A stretch of DNA of 64,000 nt from the NCBI GenBank assembly GCA_025345505.1, contig JANVCC010000018.1:38489242-38553241 (forward strand). Reading direction: 5' to 3'. Position 1 is the first letter of the stretch; each line of letters starts with the position of its first letter. Under the pieces are notes generated by a model that made no database searches, was not told where the DNA came from, and saw nothing but the letters and a program-made list of their open reading frames with translations. Source of the stretch: Todiramphus chloris collaris (taxonomy: Eukaryota > Chordata > Aves > Coraciiformes > Alcedinidae). Positions 22,330 to 33,700 of the stretch are shown here, one piece after another. The position numbers and the translations under genes were made by a program.

Positions 22330-24884
22330 GAAGACAGCTAAGGCCTCACTGAGTTCTTGCAGGTTTCAGTGTGCAAAGGAAAACCTGCGCCAGATAGAAA
22401 AGCACTGTTTTGTTAAACCAGTCTAAAGCTGGCGAAGCTTATACCAGCCCCTGTGGCTAGTGGTGCATGAAAGTGATTGTTTTGAAAATAACTGTGTCGG
22501 CTTAAAATATTACTGCCTCTCTCCCAGAGGATACCACCCACACAGTGGAGTCACCAGACTGAAAACACAGATGATTCTAAGCTGCTTCAGGATAAAGCCC
22601 GGTGTTTAAAACATAAAATGGCAGTGGGGGTGGGAGTAGCTTGAGCTAAGATCTTGGACTTTGCAGTGAAAGAGCTCAGAGACACTTGTGTGTCATTCTG
22701 CCACCAGAGCTGGGGCGGGCATCTTTGGCAGGTACAAAGAGCCGGGGGCAGTGGCGTCTCAAATAGCCAGAGCTGCCTTCTCAGTGCGTGTATCTGAGCT
22801 CTAAGCGTGGCTTTTACCTTGCCCTTTTGGGGAGGGGCTCGTAGCATTTGGGCAAATGGTGAGGTCTTAACTGCTAAGTCCTACCACAAATAACTAATAC
22901 ACAGGTGACTGGCAGAGGGGGATTAAAAAGGTCCTGAAGAATAAACGTGCTGTGTGAGGAATTTCAGATTTAATTCCAAGTTTTGTACATGATGTAACCA
23001 AATCCGTGGGGAAAATTAAGTTTGTATTTACTGACTCAGTCTGCTCTCAACAATATTTTGACCATGCTAAGATCAACAAGATCTAAAGTGGTGGGAAAGA
23101 AATGTCTACAGGGAGAAGGCTTTGCTTTTCTGAACCCACTTATCCAGCATTTCTTTTCCCTTGGTAAGAAATGTATAAGATCTAGTGACATCCTTCATCC
23201 ATTAATGGCAAAAGAAGACAACACCCTTCAGTGACTTAAGCCATTTCTCTTCCTGAGATCTTTAAAATCCTTCTGCTCTGTGGGGATATTGACATTGTCA
23301 TCTGACCCAAGAAGCCCTTATCACACTTCATTTTTAAACATACAACCCACTTGCGTAGCACTGTATGCCTCCATACATACTTCCTAATATAAAACTATTT
23401 GTAAACCAGACTGCAATGTTATTTTAGGCAAGTCAGCATATAGCTCCTACACACAGCAACAGCCTGCTTTTAGTTTTAATGCTCACTGTTCTATTGTTTT
23501 TAAAGCTTTGGATTTTGGCTAGAAATCCAGGCCACCCTGAATTTAGCAGCAAAACTTTCACTAAGTTCAGCCTGATCTGGATTTCAACCTAAATGCCTAA
23601 TGTTGCTAATGTGGGATGTGGTAAACTTGATCATCAAGTTTTTTATGGCCACAACAGATGTTCCTTCTTTTAGACCAATGGAAAGCTACAGAACGTCATC
23701 CACCCTCTAAAACAAAAATACAAGCATTTGTTTACAGCTCAATTCCAGGAATATGAATTGAATTAGCAGCTGTGAAGTTTGTTCTTGTTTACTTACAAAT
23801 AAACACATGCACAATCCTCACTTTTCCCCAAAGAATCACGATATTCTCTGGATCGTATTTTCCCAATATAGTAACAATATTTTTAACAGTCTAATACTGC
23901 ATTATAATTTGTTTAGCACAATCAAAATATCAGCATGGTATTTTTGACACGGCTTTTAAAAAATGTGGGGTTTGGGTTTTTTTTTTTTCTGATGTCTAGC
24001 AGACCACATTTTGGATATATATTTTGTATTTTGTAGACTTATGATTTTAGTTGAGTATAATACAACACTTATAATCACAATCAAAGGCACAACCTACAGA
24101 AAATGAAGACAGTAAATATAAATATTTTCTTCCCACTGGTGACATTTAATGAATTTTCAAATGGGCATAAAATGTTGCAAGACTAGTGCCTTCTCCCAAA
24201 GCAGGAGAACAATCCTGATAGTGTAATAACTGTGAAATGAAGCTTTCTAATAAAAGGAGCAAGAAAATTGTTCCTTGATTTGATAGGTACCATCTCATCT
24301 CTGGGGTAAATATCCTATAGTTCTTCTATTCTTCTATTCTTAATACATACTGAGGAGAAGGTAGAATAGGAACAAGACTAGGAAGGCAAGGGCTTTGTGT
24401 AAAAGGAATAGAAGCCTCATTTAGCATGCATCTGTTACTTATGAATGAAAATACCTTACACCTTTTCCCTTGTCTTTCCTTAACTGATCTGATTTCAGGA
24501 GTCACAGCACTGTTTCCATTGCAAAAAAAAAAAAATTAAAAAAAATTGATTATTGTGGCCTTGCTTAGTCTTCAGCTTACCTGAAGCTGTTCCTCTGCTT
24601 TGCTGACAGCCAAGCCCCCCGCTCTGCTTTGATAACATGCTGCAGCTCTGTCAGGATGGGATTTACCAGAGCAGCTGAGCTGAGCACCCCGCTGCTTCCA
24701 CACTGCTGGTCTCAGTACACCCTCCTTGCCCTGGCACTTTTTGAACCTTTGTCCAGTTTAACTCACAAAAACAAGCCACCTGCCCATTTTATATAGTTTT
24801 CCTATTGTATTCTTTGGATTTGTCCTCTGAGTGTTTACTGTGACCTGTCGTTACTGACTGACACGCTGTCAAAGCAGTTGAACA

Positions 24885-25858
24885 GTCTCACAGGAGAGTA
24901 TCTAGCTGAATGGCCAGGCTCTGAGGGTTGTGATCAGTGGCACAAAGTCCATCTGGAGGCCAGTCACTACTGCTGTACCTCAGATGTTGATACTGGGTCC
25001 AGAACCGTTGAGCATCATCTTCACTAACAACCTGGACAGTGTACATATGGTACATACTGGGAGGAGTGGCTGGTAGACCAGAGGCTTGTGGTGCCAAACA
25101 GAGAGACCTGCATAGGCTGGGCAAACAGGATGGAAGAAATATCACAAAGCTCAATAAAGGGCGTACAAAGTCCTACTGCTGGGGAGGAACAATCCCAGGC
25201 ACCAGTACATGCTAGGGGTCAACCAGATGGAAAGGAGCTTTACTGAGAAGGACCTAGGGGTCCCGGTGGACACCAGACTAAGAATGAGGTAGCAGTAAGT
25301 CCTCATGGCAAAGAGGGCCAAGAGCACTCTAAGGTGATTTAGGAAGAGCATTAACAGTAGGTTGGGCACTGCAGCACTGGTGAGGCCATATCTGGAGTTT
25401 TGTGTCCGGGTATAGACTCTCCATTACAAGGAAAGCATGGAGCTATTGGAGTGAGTCCAGCACAGGGCCATGAAAATGACTGAGGGACTGGAGCATCTGT
25501 CATATGAGGAAAGGCTGGGAGAACAGTGAGTGTGCAGCCTAGAGAAGACAATTCTCAGGAGAATCTTATCAATGTGTGTATGTACCTGACAAGATGAACT
25601 CTTCTCAGTGGTGGTCAGTGACAGGACAAGAGGCATAAAGAAAAAAGCATGACATTCAATCTGAACACAGGAAAATACTTTTTCACTGTGAAGGTGACCA
25701 AGCACTGGCACAGGCTGCTCAGAGAGGTTGTGGAGACTCTGTCTTTAGAGACAGCCAGAACCCAGCTAAGCAGACCGCTCCATCTGACTCTGAAGGGGAT
25801 GAACTAAGTGATACATAGAGGTGCCTCCCAACCTCAGCTTTGTGTGACTCTGTAAATC
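24885..25858 (+). mobile_element. CR1 LINE, old 3' fragment (plus)
   Basis: About 970 bases in sense orientation: GAATGGCCAGGCTCTGAGGG, then the GATACTGGGTCCAGAACCGTTG reverse-transcriptase region, ACTGGTGAGGCCATATCTGGAG, the GGCTGCTCAGAGAGGTTGTGG block and a decayed tail at TGACTCTGTAAATC. Stops and indels occur throughout, so it is an ancient copy. It is the longest uninterrupted CR1 fragment in the window. Confidence 0.92.
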
Positions 25859-28800
25859 ATCTGTAGACACAATTTTTAGATCACCTTGTGGAAGGCTGGG
25901 GCATTACACAAATGCCACAGTGAGTCCCCATACTGCTAGGACATAGACCATAGCTTATTAACTAGGAAATGCTGCTGATGAGGAAATCAGCAACAAGACG
26001 TGTATTTCCTTTGTAAAAGAAATAAAAAAAAGGAGTAAAGAAAGACTGCTGAGTGATTTTTCTTCATCTCTATAATTTAAATTGAAGCAGATTCCTCCTT
26101 CGCCTGCTCTATCCTGTAATGAACACCTCACACTTTTGCAAGAGGAAAAAGAGATTCCACATTTCAAAGGGCCACTGTAAAATGCTAGCATTCCCAAAAT
26201 GGATACCTGCTGAACGTGATGTATTTTAAAGATTCATCATTTGCTAATCTAACAAATTTGTTAATCTAACAAACGTTAGTGTAACACATTTATACACTCT
26301 AAAATAGTGTAGTTCAGAAAGATCAGTGATACACAGGTGGAAAATTGGGATGTAGCACAAATAGACTTACGATACTAATGATAGAAAATTACATTGTACA
26401 TGGAGCGTGCAAATTAGCTGGGATTGTGAAGTGGAACATACCAAAATAGCATACCTGTTGTTATGTTACCTGATGTTATCATTAACTATGATACATATTA
26501 TCAGTTTTCAAACATGCAAGTTGGAGCTGTCAAGCTGGAATAAACCTTGTAGTGCTTTTTTTTTTTTATATAACTATTTGATATCTTACTGATGTCTGCT
26601 TTACACATCCTCATGGCAGACAAAGAGGATTTTAGGTACAATCTAAAGGTTAATTTCAAGTGATTAAGACTGTGGTCACATGAGTAATTCAACCCTCTAA
26701 TTATCTGAAGTATCTCAGTTGGAAAAGAAAACAGCAGGCTGTGAGCAGATAATATAATCCCTAAAAGTAATTTAGTTGCTCCCCATCAGTGGTAGATTTT
26801 CCCTAGATAAGCCAGAGCTAAATTCATCTCATTTTCAGATGCATGCATTCCTGTGCACTCCCTGCTCCTTCTTAAGCCCTTCAAACAAGCAGCTGGTTTG
26901 TTAGGAGAGCTGCCACAGTGCAACCTGCTCCGTGGCCAAGCCTTGCCATTCCCATGCCCCTTAGCTCAGGCTCAGCTGCGGCTCTGAGACTCGACATCCT
27001 CAGCTGAAATGCCAAGGCAGCCTAAGCCAGCCCTAGACTAGAACCAGTCAGTACACTCACCACTTTGGCTTTGCCCTTCCTGTCGCAGTCACCCTGGCCA
27101 CGCTTTCGAATGTGCTCTGCAGCGCACTGTGCTGACTATTCCCATCTGACCCTACGCAGAGGCATTGCAGTGGTCTGGCAGAAAACTCAGACAAAAAGCC
27201 CCTCGGTTTCAATTCTCAAATCATATTTGAGGCATCATATTGGGCATCTTCAGCATCAGGTGCAGATGGAGTAGAGACTGAACAAAAAGTACAGGAAAGG
27301 TAGCAGCAAGGAGGAAAATAAAAGAGCGGCTTTGAAAAGCCGTAAAGAAAATAGGGGTTAGGGAGACTGAGCCAGCAAACAAGTGGAGGGGTGACCTGTG
27401 CTGGCTGGGCAAAAAGCTGGGATTGTCTTCAGCAAAAACTGAAAGCTAGGAGGGATAGACTGGTGCCTAGCAGGGGCAGGGAATACAGCTAAAAGAAGGG
27501 ACCAGGACAGGAAAATTAGGATCCACTAGGTGAGGAGAATGGGAATGCAAACACTGACTTGGAGCCTGAAGAGGCAAAGTAGCACTTTTGGGGTGATGCT
27601 GAGAAGTGAACACTGGAACTGACTGGTGGTAAGTGAGGCTGTAATAAGCACTCAGGGATGGGGCAGAGACAGACTGGGAGGGCATTAGTGGAAAAAGATG
27701 ATGACTGGGGAAGGAGGGGCAAAATAATTTGTGCTTTGTGAAGGATACTCCTCATCTGTACTGAAATGGAGCCCAAGTTCCCATCTGACTCTCACCTTTT
27801 CCCTACTGTCAGCAAGTAGCTGTGAAACCTAATGCAGAGCTCCTGTCACAGTGCTCCTCCTCAGAAAGCCAGGACTTGCGACATCGCTCTTGCTTTGGTA
27901 GAACAAACAGATGAGTTCTATGCAGTAGATTTAATCCTCCTGAAGAATCATGTGCAAGCCACTTCGTGTCAATCATATCATGGAATATTTTTTTCCTCCA
28001 GTTTACAGATTTTAAAGTTACTACAAGTACCGACCTTTGGCTGCAAAAGTATTGATCAGATATATAAAGCTATAGAGCATCTGGGTGAATCTGTGCAAAA
28101 GGTACAGCGAGCTGAGCAGGAGCCTGTATTTTTGTTGAAGAAATACAAAACTATACAGAGAACAGTAGTGCCTCAGGGAACCAGGTACTTAGGAAGAAAA
28201 AATGCATGGGAATTTTTTTCCCCTCCTCACTGAAAGAGGGAGCCAGCACTTCCCACAAGTGCAAAAGTGGTTGTATTTGATGGATGTCTAGAGTGGTTGT
28301 TCCTAAAGCACACTGGCACTATCCTTAGGAATATCCTGACTCCTCCAAAGGGCTTCCAGTCCTAGAACTCTCTTGGCAAACAGACCTGAATTACGTGACC
28401 CCTTTGCTGAGTATGTACCCCCTCAGCTTCTGGCAAATACTAACTGCATGTATTGACAGTGTAGTTGAAAGTTCAGCACACGTTTTTGTATGGACGGATT
28501 TATTCTACTTGGAAGGATTTGGGGGTGGAGGGAACAAACAGAACACAACCACGATACTTGCTGGAGTGGGTTACAAGTACAAAAATAGCTCATGACAAAT
28601 ACAAGGCATGGGAGCCTGAACTCTGCTTGGTGTGACTGAGAGTCCTGTACAGTTTGGGTGTCACTAGGAAAACAACCTCCCTCATCTTCGGTGGAGAGGG
28701 GAAACTTACAGTTCAGCACACCACAGTACCCTTCCAGGTGACAGAAAAGTTGTGGAGAAAGGGTACAGTGGATAAACTATGACTAAAATAAACAAAAAGT

Positions 28801-29119
28801 GAAATTCTGGTAATTAAATGAATATGGGAAAAACAGAATTTGTCATTTTGTTTCTGTAGACTTCAGATTTTGTCAGGTATAGGTTGGTTAGATAGGCAAG
28901 GTCCCTGCTGCCTTGTATCTAAAAAACTCCTAATAAGATCTTCACACCCATTCCAACTTCTGATCGACCATTGACAGGGCCATGTACACATGGGATTTTA
29001 AACAAATGCTGTGTTGCACCACAGCTTCAGAAAAAACAAACAAACAAACAAACAAACAACAAACAACATGCATCTGATCATCAGGATTTCATTATGAAAG
29101 TCAGCAAAGCCACAGGTGA
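25859..29119. other. Intergenic DNA upstream of PM20D2, no gene seen
   Basis: No coding family recognised. The part at about 26.85-27.2 kb is somewhat GC-richer. A pure T10 run lies near 26560. An (AAAC)n repeat lies at 29031-29067. Confidence 0.55.
29031..29067 (+). repeat. (AAAC)n microsatellite
   Basis: AAAAAACAAACAAACAAACA and onward, about eight units, close to the 5' truncation point of the CR1 copy that follows. Confidence 0.95.
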
Positions 29120-29965
29120 TTACTACCTGGACTATTTGTGGATAGCACTCCGTGCCCATAGGCTACGTGGCACGCAGACAGGAAGTCTGAAAAGTGGGCT
29201 CACCAGAATCTCATGAGGTTCAACAAGGACAAATGCAAGGTCCTGATCCTGTGTTAGGGCAATCCTTAGTATCCAATGTATGCTGGGGGATGAAGCGTTT
29301 GAGAGCAGCACTGTGGAGAAGAACTTGGGTGTACTGATGAATGAAAAGCTGGATGTGAGCCGACACTTGCAGCCCAGAAGGTCAACCATATTCTGGGCTG
29401 CATCAAAAGAAGTGTGGCCAACAGGTTCGGGGAGGTGAGTCTGATTCTCTGCTCTGGTGAGACCTCACCTGCAGCGCTGTGTCCAGCTCTGGAGTCCTCA
29501 GCACAGGGAAGACATGGACCTGTTGGAGCAGGTCCAGAGGTGGCCACAGAAATGATCAGAGGGCTGGAGCACCTCTCCTGGGAAGAAAGGCTGAGACAGC
29601 TGGGGTTGTTCAGCCTGGAGAAGGCTCCAGGCTTTATCACAGCCTTCCAGTACTTACAAGTAGTACTTAAGTAAGTACTTATAAGTACGGGGACAGTCTA
29701 AAAAGCAGGGCCTGTTGCAACAGGACAAGGGGTCATGGCTTTAAACTAAAAGAGGGGAGATTTAGACGAGATAGAAGGATGGAATTTTTTACAGTGCGGG
29801 TGATGGAACAGGTTGCCCAGAGAGGTGGTAGATGCCCCATCCCTGGAAACATTCACGGTCAGGTTGGACGAGGTTCTGAGCAACCTGCCGCAGTGGAGGA
29901 TGTCCCGGCAGGGGGGGTGGACGAGACCTCTAAAGTCCCTTCCCACCACCCTATCATTCCACGAA
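29120..29965 (+). mobile_element. CR1 LINE 3' fragment (plus) ending next to the PM20D2 promoter
   Basis: Sense-orientation CR1: AACAAGGACAAATGCAAGGTC, AGCCCAGAAGGTCAACC, ATGATCAGAGGGCTGGAGCA, GAACAGGTTGCCCAGAGAGG and a tail CTAAAGTCCCTTCCCACCACC followed by CTATCATTCC. About 850 bases, 5'-truncated, with several small deletions. It carries an unusual AAGTACTT-rich palindromic insertion at about 29650-29690 where other CR1 copies read straight through. Its 3' end is CpG-rich and merges into the PM20D2 CpG island. Confidence 0.95.
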
Positions 29966-30029
29966 GAGCGTTCCCGCGCCCGCCGCACCCCTCCGGCGGC
30001 ACCGGCGCGGCGCGGGCCGCGCTCCGGGC

Positions 30030-30254
30030 GCACTGGGACGGGTAGTTCTGGCTAGGCGGTGCCGGCAGGGCCCCCAGGGCCACTGAACTACACTTCCCAG
30101 CGTGCCCCGCGGCGCCGAGGAGGCGATAAAAGGGGGTGGCGGCGGCAGCTCCCGCCTCACACGGCGGCGCGCAGGGGCCGGGGAGCGGAGCGTTGCTGGA
30201 GGCGGTTGCTGCGCGGGCAGGTGCTGCTGGGGCCGCCTCGCCGCTGCTGAATTC
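30030..30254 (+). promoter_or_regulatory. PM20D2 core promoter: two opposed ZNF143-like sites and a TATA-like box
   Basis: ACTACACTTCCCAGCGTGCC at 30087-30106 matches the ZNF143/THAP11 consensus closely. An inverted, weaker copy CTGGGACGGGTAGT lies at 30033-30046. GATAAAAG (30124-30131) could serve as a TATA-like element, placing the start site near 30155 and giving a 5' UTR of about 100 bases. The surrounding CpG-rich block runs from about 29900 to 30950. Confidence 0.6.
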
Positions 30255-30719
30255 ATGGGGTCGCAGGACGGGCCGCAGGGCGGGCCCGCCGCCGCGCTGC
30301 CGGCGCTGGAGACGCTGAAGCAGCGGGCGTGCGAAAGCGTGGAGCTGAACGCTGCGCGGCTGGGCGCGCTGAGCCGCGACATCTGGAGCCGGCCCGAGCT
30401 GGCGTACGAGGAGCACCAGGCGCACGACACCATGACCGGCTTCTTCTCCGGCGGGGAGCTGCCGGGCGCCGCCTGGGCCGTGCAGCCGCGGTACAAGCTG
30501 GGCACGGCCTTCCGCGCCGAGTGGGGCACGGCCGCCCCGCAGGGCCCGGGCCCGCGCCCGCGCCCTCTCCGCGTCGCCTTCCTCTGCGAGTACGACGCTT
30601 TGCCCGGCATCGGCCACGCCTGCGGGCACAACCTCATCGCCGAGGTGGGAGCCGCTGCCGCGCTGGGGCTGAAGGCCGCCCTGGAGAGCCTGCCGCAGCC
30701 GGCGCCCGTCGCCGTCCAG
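30255..30719 (+). CDS. PM20D2: PM20D2 exon 1 (coding part)
   Basis: 155 codons ending ...PVAVQ at CAG|GTGAGA, phase 0. It carries the first half of the catalytic domain with the GHACGHN metal-site motif. Very CpG-rich. Followed by an 87-base intron. Confidence 0.95.
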
Positions 30720-33700
30720 GTGAGAGAGAGGCCTCCCGAGGGCGGAGGCTGAGGCCTCGGCCCCTGTGCGCCGGTCGGGCCCTGACTCCCTGCGTTTGTG
30801 CTGCAGGTCACGGTGCTGGGGACGCCGGCGGAGGAACAAGGAGGAGGCAAAATAGACCTGATAAAGGCTGGAGCGTTTGACGGCCTGGATGTGGTTTTTA
30901 TGGCGCACCCCTCGCAAGAAAACGCGGCTTACCTGCCTGATGTGGCCGAGCACGAGTGAGTTGAGCAGGTTCGGGTGGGAAGGGTCGGCTTGTTCTGAGC
31001 CTCGTCTCCCCGCCCTGAGTAGGGGAGCCGCTTTGGAAGGCGCTGAAGGCCGGGGACCTTGCAGGTGCCCTTCAGACGAAGTATTTGCGGTCAGTTAAGA
31101 AGCCAGGTCACTGTTCTGGACACTGACTGTTTTCCAAAGCGCAGTGTTGGTCTAGCACTAAAGATCGCTGACTGCTCCGAGTTAAACTTGTGTGTGTCCC
31201 AAAAAATCCATTCCCGTGTTTCCAGGCGTTTCTTTTTAAACATGGGTGTGACTATGCTGTTAATTAATCTAAAAATGTAGCTGGAAGAAATCCCATAGTG
31301 CCTTGCTTTTCTGGGCACCACGTCATATAGTCCTCTGTACACATTTTAACTGATTTGGAAAGCGTTTCGTGTTTGCCGCTTTTGAAAGAGCCATAGAGCT
31401 GAACCTGACTGCTGTTTGGATCCTTATTAACTTCCAACCTAAATTTAATAGCAGCAATTTTATATCTATTAACTCTCACATCAACTAGTTTTTATTCAAA
31501 GGCCTTCTTGGCTTTCTTTCGTGTTTACCACCAACATAAGTATAGAGAGCAGTCATACCCTCACTTGGCTTTTTCTTGCAGCTAGCCATATAACTCTTTG
31601 GAAATTATGCCTTCTCTTCTTTTAAGTAGCTCTGCTGTTCACTGATAGCACTTGATCATTTATGCTTGGATGGACTTGACTTGTCTTGAGGAACTCTTTG
31701 CTGTATGTGCATAACCAGAATTGTACATAGTGCATGAGGTGGCATTTCCTTAGACCTTACTCGGCCAATGCTGGGACCATAGTACCTCATCATTTTTGAA
31801 GACAGCTGGCATGTTTGGGGCTTCCTCTTAATTTTCAAGCACTCAACTCTTAGACAAATGCTTAGTCTGTAAGTACCTGATCTTTTAAAATAGTTTTGAG
31901 CATCATGCTATTTTTTCTTTGCCAGTCTTCAAGGCCATGATGTTCTTCCTTTGATACTATAAACCTCTCCTGTTTTCATAGTGTTCCAGCAGTAGTGTAT
32001 TAATAGGTTTTGTTACTACATGTTATGGTTACTCATGATTCTTGATCCTAAAGTCTTACCTTGCAGAGACTCCACTAGTAACCTCCCTCTGGTGCAGTAT
32101 TTTTCCCCAAGTATTGTGTTTGGCTGGTTGACTAAATTCTGTAATATTTAAACCACTGTTTTTCCAACCGTTTCTGACTTGATGTTCCTCTGAGAGCTGT
32201 TTGCAGCTTGGTTGTGCTACCTTCCAGCTCCTATGTGCTTGATCTTATTGGCCATTTTGCTTTTCCCAGTGTTGTTTCTGGTGGATAATTTGCTTCTGTT
32301 ACTGCTAAGTTTTATGGTAAGACAGACAAGGTTAGCCACACCTTGTCTTCCTTACCTAACTAACTCTCTTGCTAAATTCCTGGAGTCTGAAATGGTTATT
32401 GTAGTCTTCAAGGCTTATCCCAGCTTCCCTTTTAGCTACTGTACCTTAAGACTGTACTTACAGTCTTCAAGTTGCAATTTTCATTGATAGCTTCATCTTT
32501 CTGTTAAACTCTTGAAATAGCCTGTTGAGTTTGAAACAGTAAGCTTTGGAAATCTCCCTTGAGAGATGACAGTCTGCTATGGGGTACAAGTCCTAGACAG
32601 CCTTTAAACCTTGAATGTGGAGAAGGCCTGGAATTGAAGAACTGAACGTAACAACTTACTGCCTCCAAAAGCTTGAAGTACTGAGTTTGTCATGATCTGT
32701 GTAATTCGGAGATTCCAAAGTTGCAAAGACTGTTTTGAGAATTTGTAATTGATCTTTGATTGTTTCCAAGGAATGTAAGGACTGGTGATCACTAAGTTGC
32801 TAGTATTGCTACAGCTTCAACCCTTGAAAGGTGGTTTGTGCCTGAAGTAAAATTAACATACTGGGATAACTGGGGTGAATGTGCCAAAATTTTCTGATTA
32901 TTATTCACTTATCCTTCACTTAATCAGCCTATTTGTTGTTGGTCAAACAGGATCCACATTCTGCTGCTGTTCTTAAACTGGCTTAGAGTGGTGTTAATCA
33001 CCAAAATTTGCTGCTTTTTTTTAAAGAGTTATGTGACATTTGTGTAGATGTACAGGAGAAGGAATGCTGAAAGAACAGTTTCAATAAGAAGCACTTGTAG
33101 TAAAAAAAAAAAATACTGCAACATGCCTTTCTGCTTTACTTTGCCTTCTCTCTGTTTTTTTGGAGAATATCCAGGGATCTGAACTGCCTTCTTCATGAGC
33201 TGATTTGATGGGTTACAGTCTAATACTTGGGATGTTAATGGATAAGTTTTCTTATCTTGATTTGATGATAATAAATTCTAAATAAAGCTCATAGCTTACA
33301 GAATGGGCGGTATGGTTGTCATGGAGGATGAGGCGGAATGGAAAAGAGCATTCTTAATTTGGATTGCAGGCAGTAGCAGGAGATGCTTTCTGCTGCAACA
33401 GTACATTCCATTGTGTTCCTCTTTGCAAACCAGTATTAAAGTTCTGGTGTTAACTTAGAGCTGTGGCATGGCGCAGAGCATGAGGGGTCAGCTCAGGATT
33501 AGTGGCCAAGTTGGCATTTGTGCAAGATGGAGAGACAAACACATTAGGCTTGTCCTAGCTGGGTAAGAGGCAGGTTGTGTGTCTTGGGTTGGGGGGACCT
33601 CTTGGAGCTTGAAGGTGGAACTTTTTATGTAAAGCATTAAGTGCTGAATATGAACAGATTAGTTAAAATCTCTACTATTGGTAAAACCCTAACATTTGTG

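Larger units (their letters stand above)
16289..24884. other. Intergenic DNA with only minor repeats
   Basis: No gene seen. It contains an old CR1 piece at about 17.2 kb, a C10 run near 16510, T/AT-rich tracts near 18320 and 19280-19325, a 29-base duplication at 19.8 kb, an AT-rich block with homeodomain and POU-like sites near 20.65 kb, and an A/C-rich tract at 22.15-22.33 kb. If SRSF12 was once intact, its RRM-coding exons should have been in this or the following interval; I could not find them. Confidence 0.55.

Noticed and set aside
27055-27120. Minus-strand QGDCDRKGKAK followed by GTGAGT, considered as an SRSF12 RRM-end exon (human FAQGDRKTPGQ)
   Set aside because: Only a few residues agree and the upstream sequence does not resemble the RRM; treated as chance.
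29859-30953. Minus-strand open frames of 364 and 298 codons
   Set aside because: They run antisense to PM20D2 exons 1-2 and the CpG island; Arg/Ala/Pro/Gly-rich composition without a family match.
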